64,000 bases of DNA from Levilactobacillus brevis (GTDB lineage Bacteria > Bacillota > Bacilli > Lactobacillales > Lactobacillaceae): contig CP079699.1 of NCBI GenBank assembly GCA_021383565.1, forward strand, positions 1,798,001 through 1,862,000. The letters run 5' to 3'. The notes beneath the pieces were generated by a model, which saw only the letters and a list, made by a program, of their open reading frames with translations, made no database searches and had not been told where the DNA came from. The translations under genes were made by a program, and so were the position numbers. This document shows positions 52,349 to 61,842 of this stretch, piece by piece (the stretch's first letter is position 1; the number at the start of each line of letters is the position of its first letter).

Positions 52349-52371
52349 CATGGTTCAGTGAACCAACTAAC
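52349..52371. promoter_or_regulatory. Weak XylR-type operator before xylR
   Basis: CATGGTTC-N7-CAACTAAC keeps the 8-7-8 design with several mismatches. It includes the palindrome GGTTCAGTGAACC. Confidence 0.4.
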
Positions 52372-52493
52372 CACAGTATCGCCCACACCTTGTGAAATTT
52401 CAACCGTTTACGCTAAATTTATTTACATTTCTTGTCATTTACGCCCTGATTAGGTTATTGGGACAACGAATAGCATCATTACATGGTGAAACG

Positions 52494-52531
52494 CAAAAGA
52501 AGCGCTGTCGATTGGCAGCGTTTCTTTTGTG
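52494..52531 (-). terminator. Terminator after the AraC regulator gene
   Basis: On the minus strand AAAGAAACGCTG pairs with CAGCGCTTCTTTT. Confidence 0.75.
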
Positions 52532-52537
52532 GTGGCA

Positions 52538-53341
52538 TTATTGGAAAAATGCACGGAAACTCCCGGGCGTCACTTTCTCACGCTGCTTAAACGTGGTGAT
52601 AAAGTAACTATTGGTATTGAACCCAACCAGTTTCCCAATCTCTTCAACACTCTTATCGGGATAATTCGCCAGTAGCTCCTTCGCCTTCCGAACACGATAA
52701 TCCATCAGTAAATGATGGGGAGAACTATCAAAATAGGCACGAAACACTTCTAAAATGTACTGTAAACTATAGTGAGTCTGCTCAACAAAGTCTGCATTTT
52801 TCAGATCATGCATGTAGTTAGCTTTGATGTACTCCAGAATCGGTGTCACAATAACGGCCATTAAATGCGGACTAACATCGTTTTTTATCTGATTTTTCTT
52901 AATCAATAATAAAAATTCGTAGACCAATACCGAGGCTTGATAGGTGTCAACCTTCCTTGCTTGAATTTGCTGATAGCTTCGATCAACGAACTCACGTAAT
53001 TGTTGATCAGGTGCCTTAATTTGAATGTACTGACTGAACCGCAACGTTGCCAGCATTTCTGTAATCAGCTCACCACCAAAAGTGAAGTAAGCGGTAAGCC
53101 ATTCGCCGCTCACGGCATGGTAAGCGTGCGGAACATCCTTATCAATCAGAACGCCCTGTCCTGTGCGAAGCTCAAACCGTCGATCGCCCACCATAATTTC
53201 ACCAACACCAGCAATGGTTTGTAACCAATGCACATATGGATAGCCTTTCTTACGATTAATCGATTCCTGTGGCCAGCGGTTACTAATGCTATCAATGTAC
53301 AGTGGCAGCGAATAATCCGTTATTCCAAAGCTATAGCGCAT
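52538..53341 (-). CDS. AraC-family transcriptional regulator
   Basis: The 267-residue regulator has an N-terminal cupin-like sensor (about 20-100: G-E-I-M-V-G-D-R-R-F-E-L-R, then D-V-P-H-A-Y-H) and a C-terminal double HTH (about 165-265: V-E-Q-T-H-Y-S-L-Q-Y, then S-V-E-E-I-G-K-L-V-G-F-N-T-N-S-Y-F). It resembles sugar-responsive activators of glycosidase operons. ATG 53341 is preferred over GTG 53350 because GGAG lies eight bases before it. It is the last gene of the GH42 operon and probably its regulator. Confidence 0.9.
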   Translation of the reverse strand: MRYSFGITDYSLPLYIDSISNRWPQESINRKKGYPYVHWLQTIAGVGEIMVGDRRFELRTGQGVLIDKDVPHAYHAVSGEWLTAYFTFGGELITEMLATLRFSQYIQIKAPDQQLREFVDRSYQQIQARKVDTYQASVLVYEFLLLIKKNQIKNDVSPHLMAVIVTPILEYIKANYMHDLKNADFVEQTHYSLQYILEVFRAYFDSSPHHLLMDYRVRKAKELLANYPDKSVEEIGKLVGFNTNSYFITTFKQREKVTPGSFRAFFQ

Positions 53342-53387
53342 ATTTTCCACTCCATCAGCTACTGTATTTTTGCAGAGCTATCATCTT

Positions 53388-54731
53388 CTATTCCAAGACC
53401 CGATTGCGTTGCGTATATTTTTGCATTAACTCTGCGTATTCAGTGTAAGCGTCACACTGGTTAAATTCAAAACTTGTGAGCTTAGACTTGAATGACTCGA
53501 AGCTCATCGTCTTTAAAAGTGGAATCAAGATACTCTCCTGTTGATAACGATAGAGAATTCCTCGTACTCTGAATTGCGCTTCATAATTCAAATCATCATC
53601 ATGAAAATCAAATTGATCTGCAATGCCATCTACAATTTTATTTGCTTGGTCCATTTCCGCATAATGCGTCCACTTCTGATGAACTTGATCAACGAACTTC
53701 ATCCATGGTGAATCCGTCTTTGGATGCGTTAAGCCCATAAAACAAGCATCTTTGTAGGCCCACAGACACCAAGAAATATGATGATTTTCAAACAAATCGA
53801 CCGTATCTTCCAGCAATTCCATACTGAAGCCAACATCGTTAGCATCAATATCGTAGCCAGCCTCACCACAAATCAACGGATGATGAAGATCGTGCATCGT
53901 CGATAATAAGTCCACCAAACCATTATCAAATTCTTGTTTCCGTTCCGCGCGGTCCAAATCACGGTCGAGCAGGTTTTGCTTCCAGACTGTTGGGTAATAA
54001 TGGAAACTCACAATCAGCTTATCATCCTTAATATCCTTAAGACCTGAGAAATCCATTGCGAAGTGATCGCTCTCCAAAATTACGGCATGATTGGTATCGC
54101 TCTTGCGAATGCTAGTAACGGCGTCTTGAAAGTATTCATTCATCGTGTCCCACGTCGCCATAGCGGGCTCATTTAATAAATCATAACCTAAAAGATAACT
54201 GTATTTGTGTCCAAATCGCTTTGCTATCTCCCCCCAGACACTAACCAATTGATTTCGTAACGCTTTGAATTCCCAAAATTGTGGAACTCCAGTCCGGTTG
54301 TCACTATGCCAATCCGGATTCTGACCACCTGGTGCCGTATGCATATCCAACATACAGAAGATATGGTACTGTTCACAATAATCCAGCAATCGCTGAACCT
54401 TTGCAAATCCGAATTTTTTAAATTCTAATGTATTATCGTCCATGAACAACCGATAATTAATAGGCACTCGAAGAAAGTTTACGCCCAGCTTCTTCAAGAA
54501 TTTAAAATCGTCTTCACCAACGAAATTATCGATATAGGTATCTAAAAATTCATGACCTTTTCCTTTACCATAAGCACGGTCAATACTATTTAAAATCATA
54601 CTCTGTGGTCCGGGCATTCCGATCATAAAATGTTCAATATTTAGCCAGGTTCCAATTCCTAGCCCCCGTAGCGTTAACGGCTCGCCCTTAAAGTACAATT
54701 GATCTTGTTTAACTTCGATATAATCAGTCAT
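53388..54731 (-). CDS. GH5-family glycoside hydrolase (cytoplasmic)
   Basis: The 447-residue protein has the GH5 (clan A) catalytic pair: acid/base Glu188 in Y-D-L-L-N-E-P-A and nucleophile Glu290 in I-C-G-E-A-G-Y, with M-H-T-A-P-G-G near 130 and S-F-H-Y-Y-P near 242. It has no signal peptide, unlike most GH5 cellulases, so it would cleave imported oligosaccharides. The M-H-T-A-P-G-G form recalls exo-beta-1,3-glucanase or beta-glucosidase-like subfamilies. The substrate is unknown. AGGAGG precedes ATG 54731; the MFS gene ends 23 bases upstream. Confidence 0.85.
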   Translation of the reverse strand: MTDYIEVKQDQLYFKGEPLTLRGLGIGTWLNIEHFMIGMPGPQSMILNSIDRAYGKGKGHEFLDTYIDNFVGEDDFKFLKKLGVNFLRVPINYRLFMDDNTLEFKKFGFAKVQRLLDYCEQYHIFCMLDMHTAPGGQNPDWHSDNRTGVPQFWEFKALRNQLVSVWGEIAKRFGHKYSYLLGYDLLNEPAMATWDTMNEYFQDAVTSIRKSDTNHAVILESDHFAMDFSGLKDIKDDKLIVSFHYYPTVWKQNLLDRDLDRAERKQEFDNGLVDLLSTMHDLHHPLICGEAGYDIDANDVGFSMELLEDTVDLFENHHISWCLWAYKDACFMGLTHPKTDSPWMKFVDQVHQKWTHYAEMDQANKIVDGIADQFDFHDDDLNYEAQFRVRGILYRYQQESILIPLLKTMSFESFKSKLTSFEFNQCDAYTEYAELMQKYTQRNRVLE

Positions 54732-54754
54732 CGTAATTTCCTCCTAAACTCGCA

Positions 54755-55966
54755 TCAATCTGTTACCTTTGCCGACAGTGGCTTGATGACAAAAAGCATT
54801 AAGATACCAACAATTACCAGAATCCAGCCAAAGAACAAGAACGTAAATCCTAAGTCACTGCTTGAATGGAACATGCCAATCCAGCCCAATACCAGTGGCG
54901 TCACGAAAGTTCCAATATTGCAGCCCACAATCATCAACGATGTCGCTAAGTTAAGGGAGTTCTTAGGAGCCACATCGGCAGCTAAATTAAAGACATAAGC
55001 CACCACAACCCCGGAAATCATACTGGTCAAAATAACTCCGGTTCCAATAATCCAAGCATTTGTAGACAAAGCAATCATCAACTGTGCAACCCCAGTTAAA
55101 GCAATCGTTATCGGCTCAAATGTAAACTTTAATACCCGGAGCATCGGGCCAAAGATGATCCCAGTCAGGATCCCAGCAAACTGCGCTAAGCTCAAAGCCG
55201 TGGCAATCGTTGCTAAACTTAAATAGTGATTCGTAGTGACATACTCTGTAATCCGCGTGTAAGAAGCGATAATTGGGATTAAGTAGAGAATACAGAAAAT
55301 TGTCCAGAAAACGACTTTCCCATTTACACGTTGCTTTTCCTTTGTTTGCGGCCCTTCAGCAGCAGCTTCTCTGGCCTTGGCCTCGTCAGAAGGTTCCGGT
55401 ACATAGATGGCAAAGAGGATCGTCAATAAGAATGCCAGACCATAAACCCAGAATGCAGCGTGCCAATTAAAAGAAACCAATAAAATTCCGGCAACATAGG
55501 TCGTCAGTGAACTTCCCAGCTTTTCACAAGAACTCCGATAGCCCATTAGGTTGGATCGTTCATGACCGGAGAAAAACATCCCAATCATACTTACCGCATA
55601 TGAATTAACTAATCCAAAACCAACCCCGAGCATGAGTCGGGAAGCAAAGAATGCCCCATAACTAGTGACCAATGCTGGTGTAATACCTGAAAATCCAGCA
55701 ATCAGTAAACCAACAATTACAGTTCGCTTGACCCCAATCCACTTAGCAACCCAAGTACTTAACAACGTGGCAAAGACCACTGAGATTGACGGTAACGTCT
55801 GCAATAATTCAACATTAGACCGCGCAACATTCGGAAAGGCTTTGAGCCAACTCGGAATTGTTGCCGCAATAGCTGAACCTGAAGTTAAAATAATCGAAAC
55901 AGACAATAGTGATGTCTTCATCATCACAGAATATTTTTTTGGTTGCGCTTCAGTTGTTTCATCCAT
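54755..55966 (-). CDS. MFS transporter of the GH42/GH5 operon
   Basis: The 403-residue protein has twelve membrane helices with a charged central loop (about 190-215). A family beyond MFS is not recognised, and it is not a GPH-type symporter by motif. Its place between GH42 and GH5 genes suggests import of their substrate or export of a product. ATG 55966 with AAGGAG eight bases upstream is preferred over the GTG at 55975, which lies inside the ribosome site. Confidence 0.85.
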   Translation of the reverse strand: MDETTEAQPKKYSVMMKTSLLSVSIILTSGSAIAATIPSWLKAFPNVARSNVELLQTLPSISVVFATLLSTWVAKWIGVKRTVIVGLLIAGFSGITPALVTSYGAFFASRLMLGVGFGLVNSYAVSMIGMFFSGHERSNLMGYRSSCEKLGSSLTTYVAGILLVSFNWHAAFWVYGLAFLLTILFAIYVPEPSDEAKAREAAAEGPQTKEKQRVNGKVVFWTIFCILYLIPIIASYTRITEYVTTNHYLSLATIATALSLAQFAGILTGIIFGPMLRVLKFTFEPITIALTGVAQLMIALSTNAWIIGTGVILTSMISGVVVAYVFNLAADVAPKNSLNLATSLMIVGCNIGTFVTPLVLGWIGMFHSSSDLGFTFLFFGWILVIVGILMLFVIKPLSAKVTD

Positions 55967-55984
55967 GATTTTCACTCCTTATTT

Positions 55985-57997
55985 TTAAATCGTTCGTCTT
56001 AAAATCACAACATCATAAGGCTTCAAGTCTAACTTAGCAGTTACTGGTTCCGTTGCCACTACTGGCGTTGCTTCCGGTGCCGGATTGGTCACAAATTGTG
56101 GTTGATCGCTCGTATTGATAATAAAAATAAATTGCTCGTCACTAGTCGCTCGCGTCGTTATCTCAACTGCCGGCGTTGCCTCTAATGGCAACCCAACAGT
56201 ATTGTTCATTTGTTGCAGTAAGTAACTCAAGCCCGCCTGATTCAGACTGGCACCACAATAATAAGCGTAGCCTTGACCAAAATGATTACGTGTCAATGTT
56301 GCATAATCCTCGTAGAAAACATCACTAGAATAGTGAGCAAGTATCGTCGCTGTATCAGGAATCACTAAATCACAAATTCCCGTGGCTGATCCGATTTTCG
56401 TTTGATCTGGCGTTAAAACGCGTACAGTCTGTTGCGGACTACGTGCATCTCGCTCATCCACGTGGATTCCGAGCAACTCACGTAACGGGCCTGGGTAACC
56501 GCCTAAGTAAATATTATCTGTTTGATCGGTCATCCCAGAAAGATATGTCGTAAGGAAATTCCCCCCTTGCTTAACGTAATCGGTAATGTTAGTAACAAAT
56601 TTCGAATTCAATAAGTAAAGTACCGGCGCTACAACCAACTGATATTTTGAAAAATCAGCCTCCTTAGAAACGACATCCACCGTCAGACCGTGGTTATAAA
56701 GCATCTGATAAAAACGTTGAACTTCCCGTACATAGCTAAAGTCTGCTAAAGGCCCGATGGCGTTCTCACTTCCCCAATAGCTATCCCAATCAAAAACTAT
56801 CGCAACCTTAGCTTGGACATTTGCTTTCTGAAGAAGATTCGGCAAGGTTGCAATCTCTTTGCCAAGCTGTTGGACCTCTTTGAATGTCCGTGTTTTCACC
56901 GAGTCACTATGACTAAGTACTGAGCCGTGAAACTTTTCGGGTCCACTCCGCGACTGCTTAAGTTGGAAAAATTCGATGCTGTTAGCACCGTGGGCGATGG
57001 CCTGATAACTCAACATTCGCATTTCTCCAGGCTTTTTAAGTGCATTGTATGGATACCAATTTTGTTGATTTGGCGTCTGTTCCATCAGCAAAAAGGGTTG
57101 GCCCTTTAATCCCCGCATCAAATCGTGTTCTAAGGCATTATCACTGGCTGTATCTCCTGGCATAGGGTAGCTATCCCACGAGACAATATCCATTTCTGGG
57201 GCCCATCTAAAATAATCAAGAGCTTTTTGTGAACCAGTTAAGTTAGTTGTTACGGGATGAATATAATCATATTGCTTGATAATATCGCGTTCCATTTTAT
57301 AGTTGGCCAACAAGCTATCCGACTGGAATCGTTGATAGTCCAGTGCCGCACCGTTAAGAACCGGCTTACCATTATCAAACAAATCAGTCGTCATCATCGG
57401 CGGCTCAATCTCAGACCAATCATGATAAGTATGACTCCAAACGTTGCTATCCCAAGCACGGTTGAGTTGTTTTAAATTTTTGTATTTACTTTGTAACCAC
57501 GTACGAAATGCTGCTGCGCATTGATCACAATAGCAATATCCTTCGTACTCATTGGAAACGTGCCAATACGTTAGCTCTGGGCAATCCTTATATCGCTGAA
57601 CCAACTGTGTCACTAGCTTTCTAGCCAGGCGTTTAAAATCTGGACTATTGGGACAGGCGTTGTGCCGTTTTCCCTGCTTCTGTTGGATACCATGTACGTC
57701 CACCCGGGCTACACTAGGATACTTATGAATCACCCAAGCCGGAATGGCTGCGGTCGATGTTGCCAACACAATCTTTATTTGATTACGTTCTAGCAAAGAC
57801 ACGATACGATCGAGTTGTTCAAAATTAAAGACATCTTCTTGTGGTTCCAGCAGTGCCCACGAGAAGACATTAATCGTCGCGACGTTAATGTCAGCCTGCT
57901 TTAATTTATCAATATCGTCCTGCCACGTATCCTCCGGCCATTGCTCTGGATTGTAGTCACCACCGAACAGAAAGGTGTCCTGTTTACTTTCATTCAC
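55985..57997 (-). CDS. GH42-family beta-galactosidase
   Basis: The 670-residue enzyme has the GH42 acid/base Glu150 in H-V-S-N-E-Y and nucleophile Glu306 in L-L-M-E-Q-T-P. Cysteines near 115, 155, 157 and 160 fit the family's zinc site. The trimerisation and C-terminal domains follow. GH42 enzymes act on galacto-oligosaccharides and, in some, alpha-L-arabinopyranosides rather than on lactose alone. GTG 57997 follows AGGGGTG. It is first in its operon, with a strong cre upstream (58038-58051). Confidence 0.93.
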   Translation of the reverse strand: MNESKQDTFLFGGDYNPEQWPEDTWQDDIDKLKQADINVATINVFSWALLEPQEDVFNFEQLDRIVSLLERNQIKIVLATSTAAIPAWVIHKYPSVARVDVHGIQQKQGKRHNACPNSPDFKRLARKLVTQLVQRYKDCPELTYWHVSNEYEGYCYCDQCAAAFRTWLQSKYKNLKQLNRAWDSNVWSHTYHDWSEIEPPMMTTDLFDNGKPVLNGAALDYQRFQSDSLLANYKMERDIIKQYDYIHPVTTNLTGSQKALDYFRWAPEMDIVSWDSYPMPGDTASDNALEHDLMRGLKGQPFLLMEQTPNQQNWYPYNALKKPGEMRMLSYQAIAHGANSIEFFQLKQSRSGPEKFHGSVLSHSDSVKTRTFKEVQQLGKEIATLPNLLQKANVQAKVAIVFDWDSYWGSENAIGPLADFSYVREVQRFYQMLYNHGLTVDVVSKEADFSKYQLVVAPVLYLLNSKFVTNITDYVKQGGNFLTTYLSGMTDQTDNIYLGGYPGPLRELLGIHVDERDARSPQQTVRVLTPDQTKIGSATGICDLVIPDTATILAHYSSDVFYEDYATLTRNHFGQGYAYYCGASLNQAGLSYLLQQMNNTVGLPLEATPAVEITTRATSDEQFIFIINTSDQPQFVTNPAPEATPVVATEPVTAKLDLKPYDVVILRRTI

Positions 57998-58037
57998 ACT
58001 GCATTCACCCCTAGCACTATAATTAAATTGCTTGTTT

Positions 58038-58051
58038 GGAAAGCGCTTTCA
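58038..58051 (-). promoter_or_regulatory. cre site before the GH42 operon
   Basis: TGAAAGCGCTTTCC on the minus strand is a near-perfect CcpA site, 41 bases before the start. The rest of the gap to 58170 has no credible gene. Confidence 0.75.
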
Positions 58052-58171
58052 GTAATTATATTAGCATGTGAGCTACTCCCTGTAATTAAGGAGAATGCTG
58101 ATAAAATATCATAAATTGAAACTCTTCTGTTTATCAATCCACATGAGATAATCTAATTCTTAAAAAATCGA

Positions 58172-58212
58172 TCAAAAAAGACGACTTACTAAAATATAGT
58201 AAAGTCGCCTGT
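58172..58212 (-). terminator. Terminator after the ArsC/LMW phosphatase gene
   Basis: On the minus strand GGCGACTTTACTA pairs with TAGTAAGTCGTC and is followed by T6. Confidence 0.85.
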
Positions 58213-58236
58213 TCTTTTAACAACGTAACGTGCACA

Positions 58237-58653
58237 TCAGTTAACACCTGTCTCAACTAAATTCCTTACCCGCTCCTCAACTTCATCGCGAACCTGACGG
58301 AAAACTGCCAGCACCGCCGCATCATCCCCTGTCGCCTGGGCGGGGTCTGGCAACGGCCAGTGGCGCTTGGCCACACTCGGCGGCGTCATTGGACATTTGT
58401 CTCGGGCATCGCCGCACAGGGTGACCACCAAGTCGCAACTTCTGAGATATTCAGGATCAATTAACGTCGACTCCTGCCGACTGATGTCGATACCCCGCTC
58501 TGCCATAACCTTTACGGCTAACGGATTAAGGCCGTGGCGTTCAATTCCCGCACTTGCGATCCGCCAATCCTGCGGCACTAACTGACGGGCGAATCCCTCC
58601 GCCATCTGGCTTCTGCAAGAATTACCGGTACAGAGAAAATAGAGTTGTGGCAT
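58237..58653 (-). CDS. arsC: Thioredoxin-type arsenate reductase / LMW phosphatase
   Basis: The 138-residue protein has the LMW phosphatase loop C-T-G-N-S-C-R (Cys8) and the two resolving cysteines in [11 protein letters not shown] near 81 and 88, the set used by thioredoxin-coupled ArsC to reduce arsenate. The closing D-P acid is in P-L-P-D-P-A near 104. ATG 58653 follows GGGAGG. No ars operon genes surround it; it lies downstream of brnQ. Confidence 0.9.
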   Translation of the reverse strand: MPQLYFLCTGNSCRSQMAEGFARQLVPQDWRIASAGIERHGLNPLAVKVMAERGIDISRQESTLIDPEYLRSCDLVVTLCGDARDKCPMTPPSVAKRHWPLPDPAQATGDDAAVLAVFRQVRDEVEERVRNLVETGVN

Positions 58654-58709
58654 CGTATAGCCTCCCAAAAGCATTTTGGCTAAAGTATACCATGTTCCCT
58701 TCCAATTCT

Positions 58710-60095
58710 TTACAACCGATTATCCCCCATCTCTCCGGCCCGTTCACTGGCCCAGCGCAGACGGCCCCAAACGATCCCTAGTACGAAGCCAATGAATGTT
58801 GGAACCAGCCAGCCAAGGCCCAAGCTCGCAAATGGAAGCAGCTGGTGATACGCAGTGAGCGTGGCCGCAACTGGTCCCCAACTTGTCACAACTTTAGGCG
58901 AGTTGGCCAACATATCCAGAATTGCTGGCACCACGGTGAAGGCAATCGTCAACTTGTATACCAACCCGGCATACGGGCGTTTGGCTACCGTCAACGATAC
59001 CAGAATCAACGCCAAGGACAGTGGATACAGCAACATCAGCACGGGCAACGACCACGCAATGATCGTGTTCAGTCCGGCGTTGGCCACCAAGAACGAAACA
59101 AACGTGGTCACGCGTAACCAATTGAGGTAGCTGACCTTGGGAAACAGCTTATGAAAATCCTGAGCAAAGGACGTGACCAATCCCAGAGCCGTGGTGAAGA
59201 CACCTAACGTCACCAGCACACCCAAAAAGGCCGTCCCAAAGCGGGTGAAGTAGTGGCCCACAATTTGTGAGAGGGCCACCGCACCATTGGCGGATAATGT
59301 TAGTTGACTGAGACTGAACGCCCCAAGGAGAACTAAGCCAAAGTAGATCAGAATTTCTAGACCAATGCTGAGCGTTCCCGCTTTCGCCGTTAATCTTGTC
59401 AGTTCACGGTCATGATAACCCAAGCCCCGAACCGCATGAACAAACGTCACACTCAACGCCAACAGCGCCACGGCGTCCACCGTGTTGTAACCTTCCAAAA
59501 AACCACTGATAGGCGCGTTGCTCTGGTAAGCCGCCGTCGCCGCATGGTCCAAGCCACCCATGGGGGTAATGAAGGCCACCACGAAGATGACGGCCAACAT
59601 CGCCAGAAATCCCGCGTTCAAATACTTACCGACTACTTTAACCAAATTATTCTGATGCGTGGCTAGGCGGTAAGCCGCGCCAAAGAACAACGCGGTGAAG
59701 ATTAACATCCCCACCGTATCGAATCGTTTGGGGAGAAAGGGTTGGAGCGCCATCTCATAGGCCGTGGCCGCCGTCCGGGGTGTCCCGAAGAATGGTCCAA
59801 TTGTCAGATGAACCAAAATCAAGAATAAAGCCGCGTAGTGCCGGCCCACCGGTTTGGCTAAATCGTACAAGCCGTCACTTTTCGTCACGACAACCGCTAG
59901 AATCGCCAACAGGGGAAACAAGGACCCTGAGATTGCAAAACCCAGCGCCGCCGTGAACCAGTGACCCCCCGCCATTTGACCCAAATGAACGGGAAAAATC
60001 AAGTTGCCCGAACCAAAGAACATTCCAAAAATCAGCGAACTGACCACTAATAACTGACCCCAATGACGACGCGGCTTGCTTTCTGTCTGATCCAT
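58710..60095 (-). CDS. brnQ: Branched-chain amino acid symporter
   Basis: The 461-residue LIVCS-family protein has twelve helices with the N-terminal motif [13 protein letters not shown] (about 25-37) and [10 protein letters not shown] near 103. It imports Leu, Ile and Val with Na+ or H+. ATG 60095 with TCCTCC just upstream is preferred over the longer start at 60131, which lies inside the T-box terminator. A T-box with an isoleucine specifier controls it. Confidence 0.95.
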   Translation of the reverse strand: MDQTESKPRRHWGQLLVVSSLIFGMFFGSGNLIFPVHLGQMAGGHWFTAALGFAISGSLFPLLAILAVVVTKSDGLYDLAKPVGRHYAALFLILVHLTIGPFFGTPRTAATAYEMALQPFLPKRFDTVGMLIFTALFFGAAYRLATHQNNLVKVVGKYLNAGFLAMLAVIFVVAFITPMGGLDHAATAAYQSNAPISGFLEGYNTVDAVALLALSVTFVHAVRGLGYHDRELTRLTAKAGTLSIGLEILIYFGLVLLGAFSLSQLTLSANGAVALSQIVGHYFTRFGTAFLGVLVTLGVFTTALGLVTSFAQDFHKLFPKVSYLNWLRVTTFVSFLVANAGLNTIIAWSLPVLMLLYPLSLALILVSLTVAKRPYAGLVYKLTIAFTVVPAILDMLANSPKVVTSWGPVAATLTAYHQLLPFASLGLGWLVPTFIGFVLGIVWGRLRWASERAGEMGDNRL

Positions 60096-60128
60096 ACTGA
60101 TTCCTCCACAACTTTTTAGTTTAAACGT

Positions 60129-60385
60129 CAAAAGAGCCCTTCTCCCACTACGGGAAAAGGGCTCTACAAGTAGAACGGTACCACCTTTTTGAGGCAGTCG
60201 CCCACCTCACTCATCACGGACTAACATCCGCTAGCCAAGTAATGGTGGCCACCACGATTGCCTACATATCAGCATCGAACTCGGAATTGATGTTCACCGG
60301 CGCTTGCTGGTCACTTTTCACTCAACGTGACTCACTGGGCAACGCGACGCCGGCTACTACTTTCCTCAACGTTTTTAAATATTGT
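60129..60385 (-). promoter_or_regulatory. T-box riboswitch, probable isoleucine specifier (AUC)
   Basis: On the minus strand the leader carries stem I, the specifier region G-A-A-C-ATC-A with ATC at 60291-60289, the T-box AGGTGGTACCGTT (60186-60174) and a terminator GAGCCCTTTTCCC...GGGAGAAGGGCTC-TTTT (60166-60129). Uncharged tRNA-Ile would allow read-through into brnQ. Confidence 0.92.
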
Positions 60386-60389
60386 TTGT

Positions 60390-60418
60390 ATTATAGTTGG
60401 TTGGAGATGATAAATCAA
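60390..60418 (-). promoter_or_regulatory. brnQ promoter
   Basis: On the minus strand TTGATT and TATAAT are separated by 17 bases, just upstream of the T-box. Confidence 0.75.
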
Positions 60419-60496
60419 TGGTAAATTTAATCGTTTTATAATTTATTTGATGTAGCCCCTATTCAGCTACAACGCCACGGACCGTTTATAAAACAC

Positions 60497-61552
60497 TCAA
60501 TCATCCGTCTGATTATTTTTTCGATGATCGCGCCGCCATTGCTTGACGTAATCCAGTCGTTTCTTAAAGAGGTTCTCCCGACCCTGATCCGTTGGCTGAT
60601 AATACTCGTGACCCACCAGAGAGTCCGGCAGCGTTTGCATTGTCGTCAACTTATCCTTCGTATCGTGGGCGTACTGGTAGTCCTTGCCGTAATCCAAGTC
60701 CTTCATTAGCTTGGTCGGTGCATTTCGAATCTGGAGGGGGACCGGCTCATCGCGGGTTTCCTTGACATCACGTTTTGCCGCCAACCGCGCCTTATAAATG
60801 GCATTGGATTTGGGTGCCAACGCCAAGTAGGTAACCGCCTCCGTCAAATGAACGTCACACTCCGGCATGCCCAAGAATTGGCAAGCTTGGAAGACGTTCA
60901 TGGCGACATTCAGCGCGTTGGTATCGGCCAACCCAATATCTTCGCTGGCAAACCGGACCAGTCGCCGCGCAATGTACAGCGGGTCCTCGCCGCCCTCCAG
61001 CATGCGTGACAGCCAGTAGATGGCAGCGTCCGGATCGCTATTACGCATGGACTTGTGCAGCGCAGAAATAATATTATAGTGCTCCTCACCAGTTTTGTCA
61101 TAAAGCACAAACTTCTGCGAAATCAGCTGCTTCAGGTCATCCATGTTTACCGTCACGCGATCGCCTTGCTTATTACCATTGAGGACCGCCATTTCCAGCG
61201 TATTCAGCGCACTACGCGCATCCCCGTTGGCAAATTCAGCAATGGCACGTTGCTCATCCGCCCCAATCGTAACCTTACCTTTGAAACCCTCGGGATTGGC
61301 CAGCGCATTGGTGAGTATCTGCTCGATGTCTTCGGTCGATAGCGCCTTGAGCACAAAGACCTTACACCGCGATAACAGCGCGGAATTAATCTCAAACGAG
61401 GGATTCTCCGTAGTCGCCCCAATCAGAACGATGCTACCACGTTCCACGTAAGGCAGAAAGGCATCCTGCTGGGCTTTGTTGAACCGGTGAATTTCATCCA
61501 CGAAGACAATTGTCTTTTCACCCACGGCGAGGTCGTTACTGGCCTGTTTCAT
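60497..61552 (-). CDS. rarA: RarA (MgsA) C-terminal part, frame-disrupted
   Basis: The 351 residues hold Walker B V-F-V-D-E-I-H-R-F-N, sensor 1 G-A-T-T-E-N-P-S-F-E, the arginine finger region L-S-R-C and the tetramerisation domain of the clamp-loader-like AAA+ ATPase RarA, which acts at stalled forks. It lacks Walker A, which is in the preceding frame (61549-61830). The ATG at 61552 overlaps the stop of that frame (ATGA), so separate translation is possible, but the normal protein is one chain. The join lies at an A7 tract. Confidence 0.85.
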   Translation of the reverse strand: MKQASNDLAVGEKTIVFVDEIHRFNKAQQDAFLPYVERGSIVLIGATTENPSFEINSALLSRCKVFVLKALSTEDIEQILTNALANPEGFKGKVTIGADEQRAIAEFANGDARSALNTLEMAVLNGNKQGDRVTVNMDDLKQLISQKFVLYDKTGEEHYNIISALHKSMRNSDPDAAIYWLSRMLEGGEDPLYIARRLVRFASEDIGLADTNALNVAMNVFQACQFLGMPECDVHLTEAVTYLALAPKSNAIYKARLAAKRDVKETRDEPVPLQIRNAPTKLMKDLDYGKDYQYAHDTKDKLTTMQTLPDSLVGHEYYQPTDQGRENLFKKRLDYVKQWRRDHRKNNQTDD

Positions 61553-61830
61553 AATTTTTTTATCTGACTGATACTGCTGTCAACCGCACTGAATCGTAGA
61601 AACTTTGCCTGCGTCTGCCGCGCGATAATTTCAGCCAGCGTGGTCTTACCAACACCCGGTGGCCCCCAAAAAATCATTGAGGACACCTCATCATTTTCGA
61701 TCAGCTCGCGGAGAATTTTTCTCGGCCCTAATAGATGTGATTGGCCCACAAAATCAGCCAGTGACCGTGGCCGCACGCGGCTGGCCAACGGCGTATTCTG
61801 TTGATTGGCAAATAACGACTCCTGCTCCAC
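61549..61830 (-). CDS. rarA: RarA (MgsA) N-terminal part with Walker A
   Basis: The 93 residues start M-E-Q-E-S-L-F (GTG 61830, with AAAGGTGG eight bases upstream) and include Walker A W-G-P-P-G-V-G-K-T-T, then end S-Q-I-K-K-L at a TGA. Normal RarA continues ...I-K-x-I-M-K-Q. The mRNA reads AT-AAAAAAA-TTATGA; a -1 slip on A-AAA-AAA gives I-K-K-I-M-K-Q, exactly joining the downstream frame. Either a one-base deletion in A8, a sequencing error or recoding explains this. Confidence 0.82.
   Translation of the reverse strand: MEQESLFANQQNTPLASRVRPRSLADFVGQSHLLGPRKILRELIENDEVSSMIFWGPPGVGKTTLAEIIARQTQAKFLRFSAVDSSISQIKKL
61555..61561 (-). promoter_or_regulatory. A7 tract at the rarA frame break
   Basis: The heptamer A-AAA-AAA is in the right register for -1 frameshifting (ATA AAA AAA TTA TGA). 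The upstream frame stops 4 bases after it. Confidence 0.5.
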
Positions 61831-61842
61831 GAGAATCACCAC

